A stretch of DNA of 64,000 nucleotides. Origin: Wylensekiella montiformis. GTDB taxonomy: Bacteria > Bacillota > Negativicutes > Selenomonadales > Selenomonadaceae. A program made the position numbers and the translations under genes. Shown here one piece after another: positions 38,978 to 49,470 of this stretch (position 1 is its first letter; each line of letters opens with the position of its first letter). The stretch covers positions 62,001-126,000 of the forward strand of contig NZ_VUNL01000006.1 of NCBI RefSeq assembly GCF_009697385.1, written 5' to 3'. The notes under the pieces were generated by a model. It saw only the letters and a program-made list of their open reading frames with translations. It made no database searches and was not told the DNA's origin.

Positions 38978-41900
38978 TTATGACATCGAAATCAACTCTC
39001 CCTCCTGCAGAAGGTACACATAGCGTTCAGCCACAGGACGATGCAAAATCGCTTCCACGGATTCACCATACAAATCGATCTGAACCCGATATTTCTGTCT
39101 CGCTTCTTCCGGACGGATATGGCGGTCTGTTTTATAATCGACAAGAATCAGTGTTCCATCCTCTTCTTCAAACAACAGATCGATGACTCCCTGAAGAAAT
39201 ACCTGTTCCGTTTGCTCTTCTGCTTCCGGAAAAAACCGGCAGGCAGGCAGCATCCGGCTGAAAGGAAGTTCACGCCAGACCTTTTGACAATGTCTCAAAC
39301 GCTGTCCGACCGGCGAACCAGCAAACTGCAGAATTCCCTTAATATAAACGGCCTCCTTCCATCCCGGACGCAGAATCTGTTTTTCTTCCATGACCCGTAT
39401 CTGGCGCCGAACCTCCTGAAACGTAAGCGGCCGCTGAAAGTCTAAATGCTGCATAACAATATGCATAATCGTCCCTCGCTCGGCGGCAGACAACAGGTTC
39501 GGCATTTCCTGCAGGAAACGCGGCCTCGGCCAGTCCGCTTCCCCGGCCGCAGCTCCATCCCCTGCCATCGGCAGGAACTGCCCGTTTCTCTCTTCCGGGG
39601 ATAAGGAATCATTCTCGGCAAATCGGTGTTTGATTTCTGTAACCGTCACCTTGGCAGGAATATGTTCCAATCCCCGCATATCATATTGCCAGGACAGGCA
39701 AAATTCCACCTGCTCTTTTCGCTCTGACGCAGGCATTGGGTCAAGGTGCTCTGCGGCGATCAGCAGCGGATCCTCATCATCCCTGTGCTCCTGCGGCCGT
39801 CCAATCTCCGCCGGACGGAGCAGTCGGACGGAAAAATGCGCATCCGGCTCCGCTTTCCGACAGATCTCCCTGACATCCCCGGATGGGGTCACACCGGCAA
39901 ACTCACAAAAGACATCCCCGTCCGGATGGCGCGCAATCGCCGGAACAATCCAGTCCAAATAGCTGCCGGCCCGGCGAACAAATCCGGTAGGAAGCTGCAG
40001 CTCCTCGCCGTCAACGCACCGCCCCCAGTCTGCCGCTTTATTCTGCATACGATTCTCTGCGATCGTCCCGGTCAAAATCAGCTTTTCGCGGGCGCGGGTC
40101 ATAGCAACATAAAGGACGCGCATTTCTTCCGCTCTGGATTCCTCTGTGATTTTTGAAGAAATGGCCTTCCATGGCATCGTTGCAAAAATCTGCCGGCCAG
40201 CATCCGTCCACTCGGCCAGTTTCAACCCGATCCCCAGATCCTGATGCATCAAAAAATTTCCTTTTGCCTCGCGAAAATTGAATCCTTTCGCTATATCCGA
40301 CACGAAAACCACCGGGAATTCCAATCCTTTGCTTTTGTGGATACTCATGATGCGCACAACATCTTCACTGGCCCCCAATGTGCGGGCTGTCGAAAGATCC
40401 GTATCGCGCTTTCTGAGATTCTCGATAAAACGAAGGAACCGAAACAGCCCTCGATAATTGGTACGCTCATAATCCGCAGCCCGATCGGTCAGCATGCGCA
40501 GATTGGCCTGCCGCAGAATCCCCCCCTTCAAACCGGCCACATAGTCATAATATCCAGTATCCCGATAAATCTGCCAGATCAGCTCCGGCACACTGTGGCT
40601 CATGGCATATCTGCGCCACCCCGACAACTCCTGCTGAAAAGCAGCCGCCCGCTCTGAAAGTTCAGAGGGAAGCTGCGCGGAAAGATCGCAGGCCGCCAGC
40701 AAACCGTCATAAAGCATTCCATCTCCGGCCGCCAATCGTATTCGGGCCAAATCTTCCATCGAAAAACCGCCGATTGGCGAAGCCAGCACAGCAGCCAGCG
40801 GAATATCCTGACGAACATTATCGATTAAAGAGAGCAGCGATAAGATCAGACGAACCTCTGTCGCCTCAAAGTAACCGCCATCCACATCAGCATAGGCCGG
40901 AATCCCGTTGCTGCGCAGCACTTCCAAAAGAATATTCGCTTTACCGCGCACAGCCCGGAGAAGAATGGCTATATCCCGATACCGCACAGGCCGATATTGA
41001 TTGCTGTCCTTATCATAAGCCACAGTCTGACTGCCGATCAGCGAGCCAATCCGATCGGCGATATGCTGTGCTTCCAAACGGAACCCCTCCAGGGATTCCT
41101 CCTCGTTGTCCTCCTGCTTATCCTCCGGAGCATCATCATCAGAGGATGCTCCGCTCAAAATGATGTCCAGCTCCGCAGGTCCCTGCAGGGTATGATCATG
41201 TTCCGGATAAACGGCGCCGGGATACAGACGGCTCCGCACATCATATTCTATCTCTGCAGCTTCCCGGGTCATAATCTGATCGAAAAGAAAATTAATCGGA
41301 GCCAGGACTTCTGCCCGACTGCGAAAATTCTGTTTCATGGTAATCAGCAAATTCCGATCTTCCGGTGACGGCTGTTCGGGAAACCGGTCATACTTTTCCT
41401 GAAACAAATGCGGGTCTGCCAGCCTGAACCGGTAAATGCTCTGCTTAACGTCACCAACGGTAAACCGGTTGGCCGGGCGGGCAATTAAGCTCAATATCGC
41501 TTCCTGAACACTGTTGGTATCCTGATACTCATCGACCATGATGGTTTTGAACTGCTGCCGGAGTTCCAGAGCCGGCTCAGCCGGCACATAAGATGGAGTA
41601 TCCTGCTGCAGCTTTCCAATATCTGCACAAAGCACAGCCAGTGCGCCATGTTCCAAATCGCTGAAATCAAGGATATTCCGTTCCCGCTTCGCCCTGCGCA
41701 GGGCATCCATAAACGCCAGCGTCAGGCGGATATAAGCACAGACGGTCTTCCCGCTTTCCGCCTGCTGACAGGCAATATCCTCTTCTGAATCCCGGAAGTA
41801 CTTATCCCGAAACTTTTCCTGATACCTGTTTTTCACTGCTTTACGCTGCGCGATAAAGGCATTCCAGACAGCAGGAAACGATTCTTTCAGCTCTTTATAT

Positions 41901-42820
41901 TCCTTTTTGCGCATAGCCGTCCAGCTCATTGTTTCAGTCTGGCGGCACAGCGCATCCCATTGCCCTTCCGCCGGTTCTTGCTGAAAGCCCTGCAGCAGGG
42001 AACGAATCTCCTCCAGCTGTTCCAAATCCTGCCGCATCAGCTTCGCATATGGTTTCCATGCCTCACCGATGGCCGCCCCGCCCTCCTCTTTCAGAGCGGG
42101 TGCAGCCGCCTCATAATCGCGAATGATATCATCCAGCGCCCGCCGGATTTCCGTCAGCAGGCTCTTGCCCCACCCTGTACGCCAAAAAGAACCCCGCGAC
42201 GCATAGGCTTCCTGCTGACGGCGCAGCCAGTCTTCGGGACACGGCTGGCTCTGGCAGAAATGATACAGCTTCTCCACTGCTTCAAAAATCGATTCATCTC
42301 CCTGCTCATCGCCATAATCATCGACAAAAGAAAGAAACGCCCGCCAATCCGGCAGACTTTCCTCGTCCGACGGTCGTTCATACGCCTGTTCCATAACGCT
42401 CTCCAGCGTATCGCGTTCCAACAAAACCATCTCCTGCTCGTTTGCCAGCCGGAACTGCGGATCTACATCAATCCGGTCAATATACTGCCGAATGATCTTT
42501 TGACAAAACGAATGGAACGTGCAGATATCTGCCCCGGTCAGAAGAACGACCTGCCGCTCTAATCGGGAAGCCAGCGCACTGTCGTCAGCATCCTGAAGCA
42601 TCTGCTGCAGAGCCTGCTCGATGCGCTCACGCATCTCGGCCGCTGCCGCATTCGTAAAGGTGACAATCAGCATCTCATCGACATCACACTCACCATCGAT
42701 CAGCTGACGGATGATCCGCTCAACCAGCACGCGGGTCTTTCCCGAACCGGCAGCAGCAGCAACGAGGATATTCCGCCCCCGCTCTTTAATGGCTTTCTGC
42801 TGATCTTCTGTGTAGTTCAT
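38978..42820 (-). CDS. addA: ATP-dependent helicase/nuclease subunit A
   Basis: UvrD-like helicase and nuclease subunit of the AddAB complex, which resects double-strand breaks to Chi-type sites for RecA. The 1280 residues begin with the Q motif and Walker A (AAAGSGKTRVLVERI near residue 20). Walker B is in IMVDEYQDTNSVQ, and helicase motifs GDVKQSIYRFR and MSIHKSKGLEFPVVF follow. The C-terminal RecB-type nuclease has GVIDLLFEE and LILVDYKTD. It starts one base past the addB stop and is the last gene of sbcD-sbcC-addB-addA. Confidence 0.96.
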   Translation of the reverse strand: MNYTEDQQKAIKERGRNILVAAAAGSGKTRVLVERIIRQLIDGECDVDEMLIVTFTNAAAAEMRERIEQALQQMLQDADDSALASRLERQVVLLTGADICTFHSFCQKIIRQYIDRIDVDPQFRLANEQEMVLLERDTLESVMEQAYERPSDEESLPDWRAFLSFVDDYGDEQGDESIFEAVEKLYHFCQSQPCPEDWLRRQQEAYASRGSFWRTGWGKSLLTEIRRALDDIIRDYEAAAPALKEEGGAAIGEAWKPYAKLMRQDLEQLEEIRSLLQGFQQEPAEGQWDALCRQTETMSWTAMRKKEYKELKESFPAVWNAFIAQRKAVKNRYQEKFRDKYFRDSEEDIACQQAESGKTVCAYIRLTLAFMDALRRAKRERNILDFSDLEHGALAVLCADIGKLQQDTPSYVPAEPALELRQQFKTIMVDEYQDTNSVQEAILSLIARPANRFTVGDVKQSIYRFRLADPHLFQEKYDRFPEQPSPEDRNLLITMKQNFRSRAEVLAPINFLFDQIMTREAAEIEYDVRSRLYPGAVYPEHDHTLQGPAELDIILSGASSDDDAPEDKQEDNEEESLEGFRLEAQHIADRIGSLIGSQTVAYDKDSNQYRPVRYRDIAILLRAVRGKANILLEVLRSNGIPAYADVDGGYFEATEVRLILSLLSLIDNVRQDIPLAAVLASPIGGFSMEDLARIRLAAGDGMLYDGLLAACDLSAQLPSELSERAAAFQQELSGWRRYAMSHSVPELIWQIYRDTGYYDYVAGLKGGILRQANLRMLTDRAADYERTNYRGLFRFLRFIENLRKRDTDLSTARTLGASEDVVRIMSIHKSKGLEFPVVFVSDIAKGFNFREAKGNFLMHQDLGIGLKLAEWTDAGRQIFATMPWKAISSKITEESRAEEMRVLYVAMTRAREKLILTGTIAENRMQNKAADWGRCVDGEELQLPTGFVRRAGSYLDWIVPAIARHPDGDVFCEFAGVTPSGDVREICRKAEPDAHFSVRLLRPAEIGRPQEHRDDEDPLLIAAEHLDPMPASERKEQVEFCLSWQYDMRGLEHIPAKVTVTEIKHRFAENDSLSPEERNGQFLPMAGDGAAAGEADWPRPRFLQEMPNLLSAAERGTIMHIVMQHLDFQRPLTFQEVRRQIRVMEEKQILRPGWKEAVYIKGILQFAGSPVGQRLRHCQKVWRELPFSRMLPACRFFPEAEEQTEQVFLQGVIDLLFEEEDGTLILVDYKTDRHIRPEEARQKYRVQIDLYGESVEAILHRPVAERYVYLLQEGELISMS

Positions 42821-42821
42821 C

Positions 42822-45800
42822 TCATCCCGACTCCTTTCCGATCTGACGGACCATCCGGTGCTTCAATTCTTCCTCGCTCTCCTCGGCAAGATCCCGGAAT
42901 TCATAACCGGGAATGCCTGGATCAAAGCCGCATACCTCTTTATACACACAGTAAAGACAGGCATTGTTTTCTTTCTTTGCCTTCATACGGTACGGGCGGA
43001 TCCGGATATCCCCTTCCAAAATTTCATTGCCGGTTTCCTCCAAAAGCCAGCCCACATAACTGAGCAGTAGATCAAATTCTTCGCCTGTCCGCACATAGTG
43101 TTTCTCCTTCGTGCGGGCATCAAACTCGCCGTCTTTTTTCAGACCCGCTTTGATATAACGGCTGTCCGGATCGATCTGCTTCACCAGTTCTGCATCAGCC
43201 AGAACCCAGCCCGGCATGCGCAGACTGCTGTCCAGCCTGCTCCGGATCTCTTCCTCCGAAAGGCGGCGCGGTGAAGAAATCAATGGGTCGCGCAGAAAGG
43301 CATAGAGTATCCCCGCAGGGATTCGTTCTTCTCCCCGCTGCCGGAAAAACTGCCGGCTAACTAAAAGATAGACCAGCAGCTGCAGGCGCAGGCCATAATA
43401 CACTTCAAACAGATTCATCGCGGCGCGACCGGTCTTATAATCGATAAGCAGAAAATATGGCTGGCCTGTATGGACATCCAGCCGGTCGATTTGTCCGCGG
43501 AACGAAAGAGAATATCCGCGGTCCAGCGGAAGCGGCTTCAATCGAATTTCATCGCCCTGATGGCCGAAAGCCTCTTCAAAGTACGCAGGCTGGAACTCAG
43601 ACACAGCGGCCCAGGCCGAGAGGTGGTTCACCGACCGAAGCGCCGTCCCGGCAATACGCGACAAGAGATGGAGATAATCCGGCCTGCTCATCAAAATCTC
43701 ACTTTGCAGGCGCGGAGCAAGCTTTTCCACCAGACTGCGGCAAATCAACAGACGACGCTTCTGCGGTACATCCTGCCATCGTCCCTCATACTCCTGACGC
43801 ACCAACTCTCCATATTCCTTAAGCACGGCATGAAGCATCTGTCCCAGATCCTTCTGACGAAACCGATACTCCTGACGTTCCTGCAATTTTAATCCATAAC
43901 CGGCAAAATGAGCAAAAGGGCACTGGCGGAACTTCTCAAACCGGGTCACGCTTCCCCGCAATACCTTTCCGTTCAAATACAAGGCCTTTGCCAGTTCCGG
44001 AGAGATCCGCCCTTCATCCGCTCTGGCAAACAATCCGGAAAGAGCCATGTTCAGGGGACGGCGCAGCGCGGGCTGGGCCAGTGTCCAATTATAAACATCC
44101 TGCCAAAACGGCTCCATTTTCCCCTGCTCCCGGCGCCCGCGCAATGCCCCGGCCAGCCCGGAAAGGGCGGGGCCGGCTGCCGCCAGCTGCAAAAGATCAT
44201 GACGCCCCAGAGATTCCAGCGGAATCGACAGGAAGCGTTCTTTCGCCCCGGGAAAAAGAGCCAGCAGACGCTGAACCAGCGGCGAAGGCTGAAGCCCGTT
44301 TCCTTCCGCATCAGCCAGTGCATACGAAATCCACAAATAATCCCTCGCCTCATTAAAGCCATGATACAACAGAAAAGATTCACTAAAACTGCGCTCCCTG
44401 CTGCCGTGAAACACCTCAGGCGCCAGTTCGCCTTTCTTGCCGGCCAGATCTTTGAGCGCCTGTTCCAGATGCAGCCGATCCGCATCCGTAAAGATTCCCT
44501 GCACGGCACTTCGCCGCGGCATGATACCGGCATTCGCTCCCAGAATGTAAACAGCCCGCGTGTTTTCCAGACTGTTCTGGTCAAAAGAGGCTACCGTCAC
44601 ATAATCAAGCCCCGGCGGGATCAGCGCAACCTGCATCGCATCCAATCCATCGCCGAGAACAGCGACAAAATTTGACAGCGGCATAGCTTCCTTGCCGCTG
44701 ATCTCAACCAGCTGATCGAGCAAAGCGATGATGTCCGTCCAGATCTGCCGATGCTCGGCCGCATCGGCCAGCCGGCCTTCCTGTTCTGCCAGCTTTGTCC
44801 ATTCCTGCAAACGAAGCGGCACATCCAGCTGAACCAGCAGGGTATAAACAGCCTTCACCATATCCTGAACAGAAGACGACGCACGAATGTTTTGTTCAAA
44901 TACATTCAAAGGATCTGCAGCCTGTCGGCGCAGACTATCCATCTCCGCCAATACGTCACTCACGTTATCCCCGGGCTGCTCATCTTCTTCCAGCGAATAC
45001 CGCCGATACCAGTCCCAGTTTTCAGACTGAGTCCAGCGTTTACGTCCATAAATACCAAAAGCCAGCACATAGTTTTCCAGTTTATCCACATCATCGCGCA
45101 CCAACGGAAAAAAGCCGGTGCGCAGACAGCGAAAGACCGGCTCGTAACGCCATCCGCCCATGACCACATCCAAAGCAGAACGCATCAATTCGGCCAGAGG
45201 ATGATGCACAGCCGGCCGTTTCCCATCCTGAAAAAACGGAATACCATAATCCTGCAGGACCAGACCAAGTATTTCGCGATAACTTTCTTCATCGCGAATC
45301 AATATCCCAATATCACGGTAACGATATCCCTGCTCCCGGGTCAGGCGCCGGATATCCGATGCCGCCGCCTCAGCCTCCAGACGGCGATTCGCCGCCTCGG
45401 CCAGCTGAAGTCCGTCTGCTTCCGTTGCATCAGGCAGCACAGCGGCAGTCTGGAACAGATCCTGCTCCAGATGCGTGAGCGCTTTTTTCTTCGCGCGAAA
45501 ATTTCCCGTCATCAAAGTGACAGAGCAGTCTTTCCCCACGTTCCCACTGCCCATCTCATCCGCCTGCATCAGACGAATCCGCATCATCGTCTGATAAGGC
45601 CGATAAAACAGACCGGTTTCCCTTACGTTTTCCGGAAGATTGAGTTCCAGCTGCCCGCCGGGCAAACGGCGTCCTGCCATAGGCAAGGTGACGTGGACAG
45701 CGGCAGCACATTGCAACAATGACGCAATGACCCGCATTTCCTGCGGATTAAAAAACGTAAAGCCATCCAGCCAGATTTCCGCCCCGCGGATCATATCGGC

Positions 45801-46391
45801 CTGCGAAAGGTGATCGGCCAAAAGCTCCATCATATCTTCTGCATCGTTCGCCCGCCCGGACATCGCCGCCTCAAATTCATCGGCCAGCCCGGCCAGTTCC
45901 CGAACCTTGCCGATCAGGCGGCTGTCCGCAGCATTCATATATTGTGCCGCCTGCCGCAGGACTCCTGCGGGAAGCCGGTATCGTTTCATTTCACGAATGG
46001 CTTCCGACAGGTTTCCGGTAAACCCGCGCTGCTTCACCTGCCGGGCAAAAATCGTCAAATCATTTTCACGCTGATGGCGGCTGAGCAAGTTGCGAAGCAT
46101 CAGACGCCGGCCGATCTCACTGATACGGGGAATATCGGCGCCGCCGGTTTCCAATAGAATCTGTCGGGCAAACCGGCGAAAGCCGAAAACATAGGCGCGT
46201 AAAAATCCACCCTGACCGGTCATGGAAGCCGCAAGCTGACGCTCTGCCTTATACGTCATATACTCCGGCACCAGAAGAATGAGCGCCGGACCGACCGGTT
46301 CCGCTTCCATTTTTTTTTGCATGGCCGACAGACAGGCCTGAGTCTTGCCCGATCCTGCGCGGCCGATAAGAAAATCCAGTTTTGCTGTCAT
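42822..46391 (-). CDS. addB: ATP-dependent helicase/nuclease subunit B
   Basis: AddB partner of the break-processing complex: an inactivated helicase fold with a nuclease domain. The ATG at 46391 gives about 1189 residues (MTAKLDFLIGRAGSGKTQA). AGGAGG lies only 2 bp before it, so initiation is probably helped by coupling with the sbcC stop 10 bp upstream. Walker A is GRAGSGKT. The C-terminal nuclease has LLIDYKTGR, and the [4Fe-4S] ligands are an upstream Cys in KFRQCPFAH and CLYCVYKEVC near the end. Confidence 0.94.
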   Translation of the reverse strand: MTAKLDFLIGRAGSGKTQACLSAMQKKMEAEPVGPALILLVPEYMTYKAERQLAASMTGQGGFLRAYVFGFRRFARQILLETGGADIPRISEIGRRLMLRNLLSRHQRENDLTIFARQVKQRGFTGNLSEAIREMKRYRLPAGVLRQAAQYMNAADSRLIGKVRELAGLADEFEAAMSGRANDAEDMMELLADHLSQADMIRGAEIWLDGFTFFNPQEMRVIASLLQCAAAVHVTLPMAGRRLPGGQLELNLPENVRETGLFYRPYQTMMRIRLMQADEMGSGNVGKDCSVTLMTGNFRAKKKALTHLEQDLFQTAAVLPDATEADGLQLAEAANRRLEAEAAASDIRRLTREQGYRYRDIGILIRDEESYREILGLVLQDYGIPFFQDGKRPAVHHPLAELMRSALDVVMGGWRYEPVFRCLRTGFFPLVRDDVDKLENYVLAFGIYGRKRWTQSENWDWYRRYSLEEDEQPGDNVSDVLAEMDSLRRQAADPLNVFEQNIRASSSVQDMVKAVYTLLVQLDVPLRLQEWTKLAEQEGRLADAAEHRQIWTDIIALLDQLVEISGKEAMPLSNFVAVLGDGLDAMQVALIPPGLDYVTVASFDQNSLENTRAVYILGANAGIMPRRSAVQGIFTDADRLHLEQALKDLAGKKGELAPEVFHGSRERSFSESFLLYHGFNEARDYLWISYALADAEGNGLQPSPLVQRLLALFPGAKERFLSIPLESLGRHDLLQLAAAGPALSGLAGALRGRREQGKMEPFWQDVYNWTLAQPALRRPLNMALSGLFARADEGRISPELAKALYLNGKVLRGSVTRFEKFRQCPFAHFAGYGLKLQERQEYRFRQKDLGQMLHAVLKEYGELVRQEYEGRWQDVPQKRRLLICRSLVEKLAPRLQSEILMSRPDYLHLLSRIAGTALRSVNHLSAWAAVSEFQPAYFEEAFGHQGDEIRLKPLPLDRGYSLSFRGQIDRLDVHTGQPYFLLIDYKTGRAAMNLFEVYYGLRLQLLVYLLVSRQFFRQRGEERIPAGILYAFLRDPLISSPRRLSEEEIRSRLDSSLRMPGWVLADAELVKQIDPDSRYIKAGLKKDGEFDARTKEKHYVRTGEEFDLLLSYVGWLLEETGNEILEGDIRIRPYRMKAKKENNACLYCVYKEVCGFDPGIPGYEFRDLAEESEEELKHRMVRQIGKESG

Positions 46392-46401
46392 ATCCTCCTG
46401 C

Positions 46402-49400
46402 TCAACTTTCTGTCGTACCAATGACAAACTCTGCTCTGCTTCCGCCAGATCTCGACTTTTTCACTTCCAGACGGGCAGGAATTCTGGATCTCAGCTCTTC
46501 CACATGAGAAATAATCCCGATCAGGCGCCCGCTGCGCTGCAGCGAAAATAAAGCTTTCAGCGCCACATCGAGCGTCTCGCTGTCCAATGTACCGAATCCT
46601 TCATCAATGAACATGGTATCCAACCGCGTCCCTCCGGCATAGCTCTGCACCACATCAGACAGTCCCAGCGCCAGAGACAGCGAGGCCAAAAAGGATTCTC
46701 CTCCTGACAATGTCGCCATGGGACGAGAATAGCCGGAATAGTTATCAAATACTTCCATATCCAGTCCGCCTTGTTTATTTCCGTTAAGCCGTTCTCCCGA
46801 CTGAAGCTGATATTGACCACGGCTCATGACGAGCAGCCGCTGATTCGCGGCTTCCATGACATCCTCCAACAGGGAGTGCAGCACATAGGTCTGAAACGAC
46901 ACTCTGCTTCCGCTCTTCCCGCTGGCCAGGTCAGCCAGATCAGCCAGCTGCGCATACCGTGCAGCTGCCCTGCCGCCCTGTTCCTCCAATTCCTGCCAGT
47001 TTTTCCTGCTCTTCTGCAGTTTTTTCCATCGTTCCTGACTGGCAGCCCATCGTTCATGAACCGTTTTCCATTCTGCCATGGCATGCTGTTCTGCCTGTTC
47101 CAAAGCAGGCAGATCCGGCTGTACTTTTCCTTCCGTCTCCATTCTGGCTTTTCGTATTTCCACCTGTACCGCTTGAAAATTAGCCGCATGCTCTTCAAGC
47201 TGACGGCATACCGACGCACGATACGAAGAATCTGCCCATTGGCCGGCAATCGCCCGCTCATAATCGTTTCGGTCCAGAAAACCAGCTTCCCGGCACCGTT
47301 GCATAAAAAGCTCCCGGCTGTCAAAAGCCCGTCGGCTCAGCTGCCGGCACTCCTGCAGACAAGAGGACCAGCTCCCCTTCAAATTTCCATAGCATGTCAC
47401 GGCTTCCCGAAAACGTTTCTCAGCCTGATCAGATCTTTTCTCCCATTCCCGGATCTCCGCTTCCAACCGGGCAATATGCCCACGCATCTGATCCGGCTCC
47501 CAAAAGGTCTCCGGCAAATGGCTTTTTTTCTCCTCAACGGATTTCTGGGCGGCAGCAGCAGAAACAGCGGCCTGACGGCTCAGTTCCTGCTGACGGCTGC
47601 GCTTGTTCTCCCATTCTTCCATTTGTTTTTCCAGCCGGCCGGAACGCGCTTCCTGTTCAGAAAGCTCCGCGCAAGCCTTTTGATCCTCCTGCAGCCTGCG
47701 GCGATACACATTCAGTTCGTTCTGTATATCAATCTGCGGACGCCATTCCTGCGCAGAACCGGCCAAAGCGTCTCTGGCCGCACACTTTTCCTGCCAGGCG
47801 CGTTCCGCTGCAGCCGCTTTTTCCTGCAGTTCTTCCCAATGCTGATGATATTGGTCGGTTTTCTTCTGATTTTTTTCCAAATCTTCTTCCGTCAGGCATC
47901 GCCCTACCATTTGCGCCAGCCGCGGATGATGGGGGGAACCGCAAACGGGGCAGGGATCGCCTTCTGCCAGCTTCCCGGCCAGCAGAGCGGCCTGAGCCTG
48001 ACCAGCCAGCTCCCGCATATTCCGCAGCTTCTGGTCAGCCTGCTGCCATGTTCTCCGGCTAAGCTCCGCCTCTTCTTTCTGCTTGCGGAACTGCTCTTCT
48101 GCCCCGGCAATTTCCTGCTGCAGCAAGGCAATCCTGCGGACCGTTTCAGCTTCCTGTTCCAGTGTTTTCACACGAAGTCCGACCGCTTTGGCATCAGCAG
48201 CCTTGTTCCGCAAGACTTCTATGCACTCCTGACAAGCCTTATATTCCGTTCTTCCGCGCTCCAGCGTCTGTTTCAGGGCCTCTGCCTGTTTCCGGCTGGC
48301 CTCTTCTTCCCTGCGGCACTGCTCCGCCGCCCGAATACTCTCCGCCAGCGAATCCGCCGTACCGAGCAGACTACGGAGATGCCCCAGCTCCTCCTGACGC
48401 TGTTTCTGTCCGCTTTCCCCGTCCTTTATTCCGCGCCATATTTCCCTTGCCTTTTGCTCGTCTGCCGCGGCCTGTTTTCCTTTCGCGTAAAGAGACTTTA
48501 AATCAGCTGCTTTTTGCCGGGCATTCGCTTTGTCGCGTTCCCATTGGGCGTTCAGATCCGTCAGAGCGGCCGCCCGCTCAGCCTGTTCCCATAATTTTTT
48601 TGTCTCTTTATCCCGTTCCTGTTGCTGCCGTTCCTTTGCTTCGCGCCGGAGCGCCTGCTCCAGAGCCTGAAATTTTTCAGAAACAGCGCGGCCGGCCTCT
48701 TTTTCCTGCAGCGATTTGCGGTACAGCTCTTCCCGCGTTCCGGCCTCCCGGCGCAGCAGTTCCGTTTCCGTTCTGCAGCTTTCGACCGCCTCCTGCAGAG
48801 ATTGAATATCCGGCATCTCCGCATCCTGCAGAAAGAACTCCTGTCTGGCCCGGATTTTTTCATAGCGTGCCGCCAGATCTGCGGCCTTCCGCTTCAGGCG
48901 TTCCTCCATCTCCTGATACACATCCGTATTGAACAGCACCCGCATGATTTCCTTGCGTTCTGCCGTATCAGCCATTAGGAACCGCCGAAACTCGCCCTGC
49001 GGCAGCAGAACGACTTGCCGGAACTGGCGGCACTCAAAGCCGATAAGCGAATAAATTTTTCTCCGCACCTCGCCGTCGTTTTTCCATCGCTCCACCGGCT
49101 CCCCGTCTTTTATGCGCTCCAAAATCACAGAGGCCATTTCTCTGGCCGTTCCCGTCCCACGCTTGGCCTTGCGCGTATATTCCGGATTGCGGCGGATATG
49201 CCACACTTCCTCCCGCAGAGCAAAAATAAAATCCACGTACGTCGGCACGTCAGGTGCCGCTTCCCGATTCCGAAGCATTCCCGGGCGCCGCGATTCATCT
49301 GCCGCTTCTCCGTACAGTGCATAGCAAATGGCGTCAAAAACACTTGTCTTTCCCGCCCCTGTGGCTCCGTGAATCAAAAAAAACGACTGCCCTTTCAAAC

Positions 49401-49470
49401 AAGAAAAGTCCAGCACCTGCCTGTTTTCATAAGGGCAAAATGCACAGAATTCCAAACGAAGCGGTCTCAT
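46402..49470 (-). CDS. sbcC: Nuclease complex ATPase SbcC (Rad50-like)
   Basis: SMC-like ATPase that with SbcD opens hairpins and trims blocked DNA ends. The 1022 residues have Walker A GATGAGKTSVFDA near 36, then long coiled-coil arms. The zinc-hook motif CPVCG is near residue 508 (GDPCPVCGSPHHP). The signature LSGGESFLASLSLALGL and Walker B TMFIDEGFGTLD lie near the end. The ATG overlaps the sbcD stop by 4 bp. Confidence 0.96.
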   Translation of the reverse strand: MRPLRLEFCAFCPYENRQVLDFSCLKGQSFFLIHGATGAGKTSVFDAICYALYGEAADESRRPGMLRNREAAPDVPTYVDFIFALREEVWHIRRNPEYTRKAKRGTGTAREMASVILERIKDGEPVERWKNDGEVRRKIYSLIGFECRQFRQVVLLPQGEFRRFLMADTAERKEIMRVLFNTDVYQEMEERLKRKAADLAARYEKIRARQEFFLQDAEMPDIQSLQEAVESCRTETELLRREAGTREELYRKSLQEKEAGRAVSEKFQALEQALRREAKERQQQERDKETKKLWEQAERAAALTDLNAQWERDKANARQKAADLKSLYAKGKQAAADEQKAREIWRGIKDGESGQKQRQEELGHLRSLLGTADSLAESIRAAEQCRREEEASRKQAEALKQTLERGRTEYKACQECIEVLRNKAADAKAVGLRVKTLEQEAETVRRIALLQQEIAGAEEQFRKQKEEAELSRRTWQQADQKLRNMRELAGQAQAALLAGKLAEGDPCPVCGSPHHPRLAQMVGRCLTEEDLEKNQKKTDQYHQHWEELQEKAAAAERAWQEKCAARDALAGSAQEWRPQIDIQNELNVYRRRLQEDQKACAELSEQEARSGRLEKQMEEWENKRSRQQELSRQAAVSAAAAQKSVEEKKSHLPETFWEPDQMRGHIARLEAEIREWEKRSDQAEKRFREAVTCYGNLKGSWSSCLQECRQLSRRAFDSRELFMQRCREAGFLDRNDYERAIAGQWADSSYRASVCRQLEEHAANFQAVQVEIRKARMETEGKVQPDLPALEQAEQHAMAEWKTVHERWAASQERWKKLQKSRKNWQELEEQGGRAAARYAQLADLADLASGKSGSRVSFQTYVLHSLLEDVMEAANQRLLVMSRGQYQLQSGERLNGNKQGGLDMEVFDNYSGYSRPMATLSGGESFLASLSLALGLSDVVQSYAGGTRLDTMFIDEGFGTLDSETLDVALKALFSLQRSGRLIGIISHVEELRSRIPARLEVKKSRSGGSRAEFVIGTTES

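Noticed and set aside
46771-48501. 576-residue plus-strand frame opposite sbcC
   Set aside because: It is antisense to the SbcC coiled coil; its Leu/Phe/Pro-rich content reflects the complement of Gln/Glu/Arg codons.
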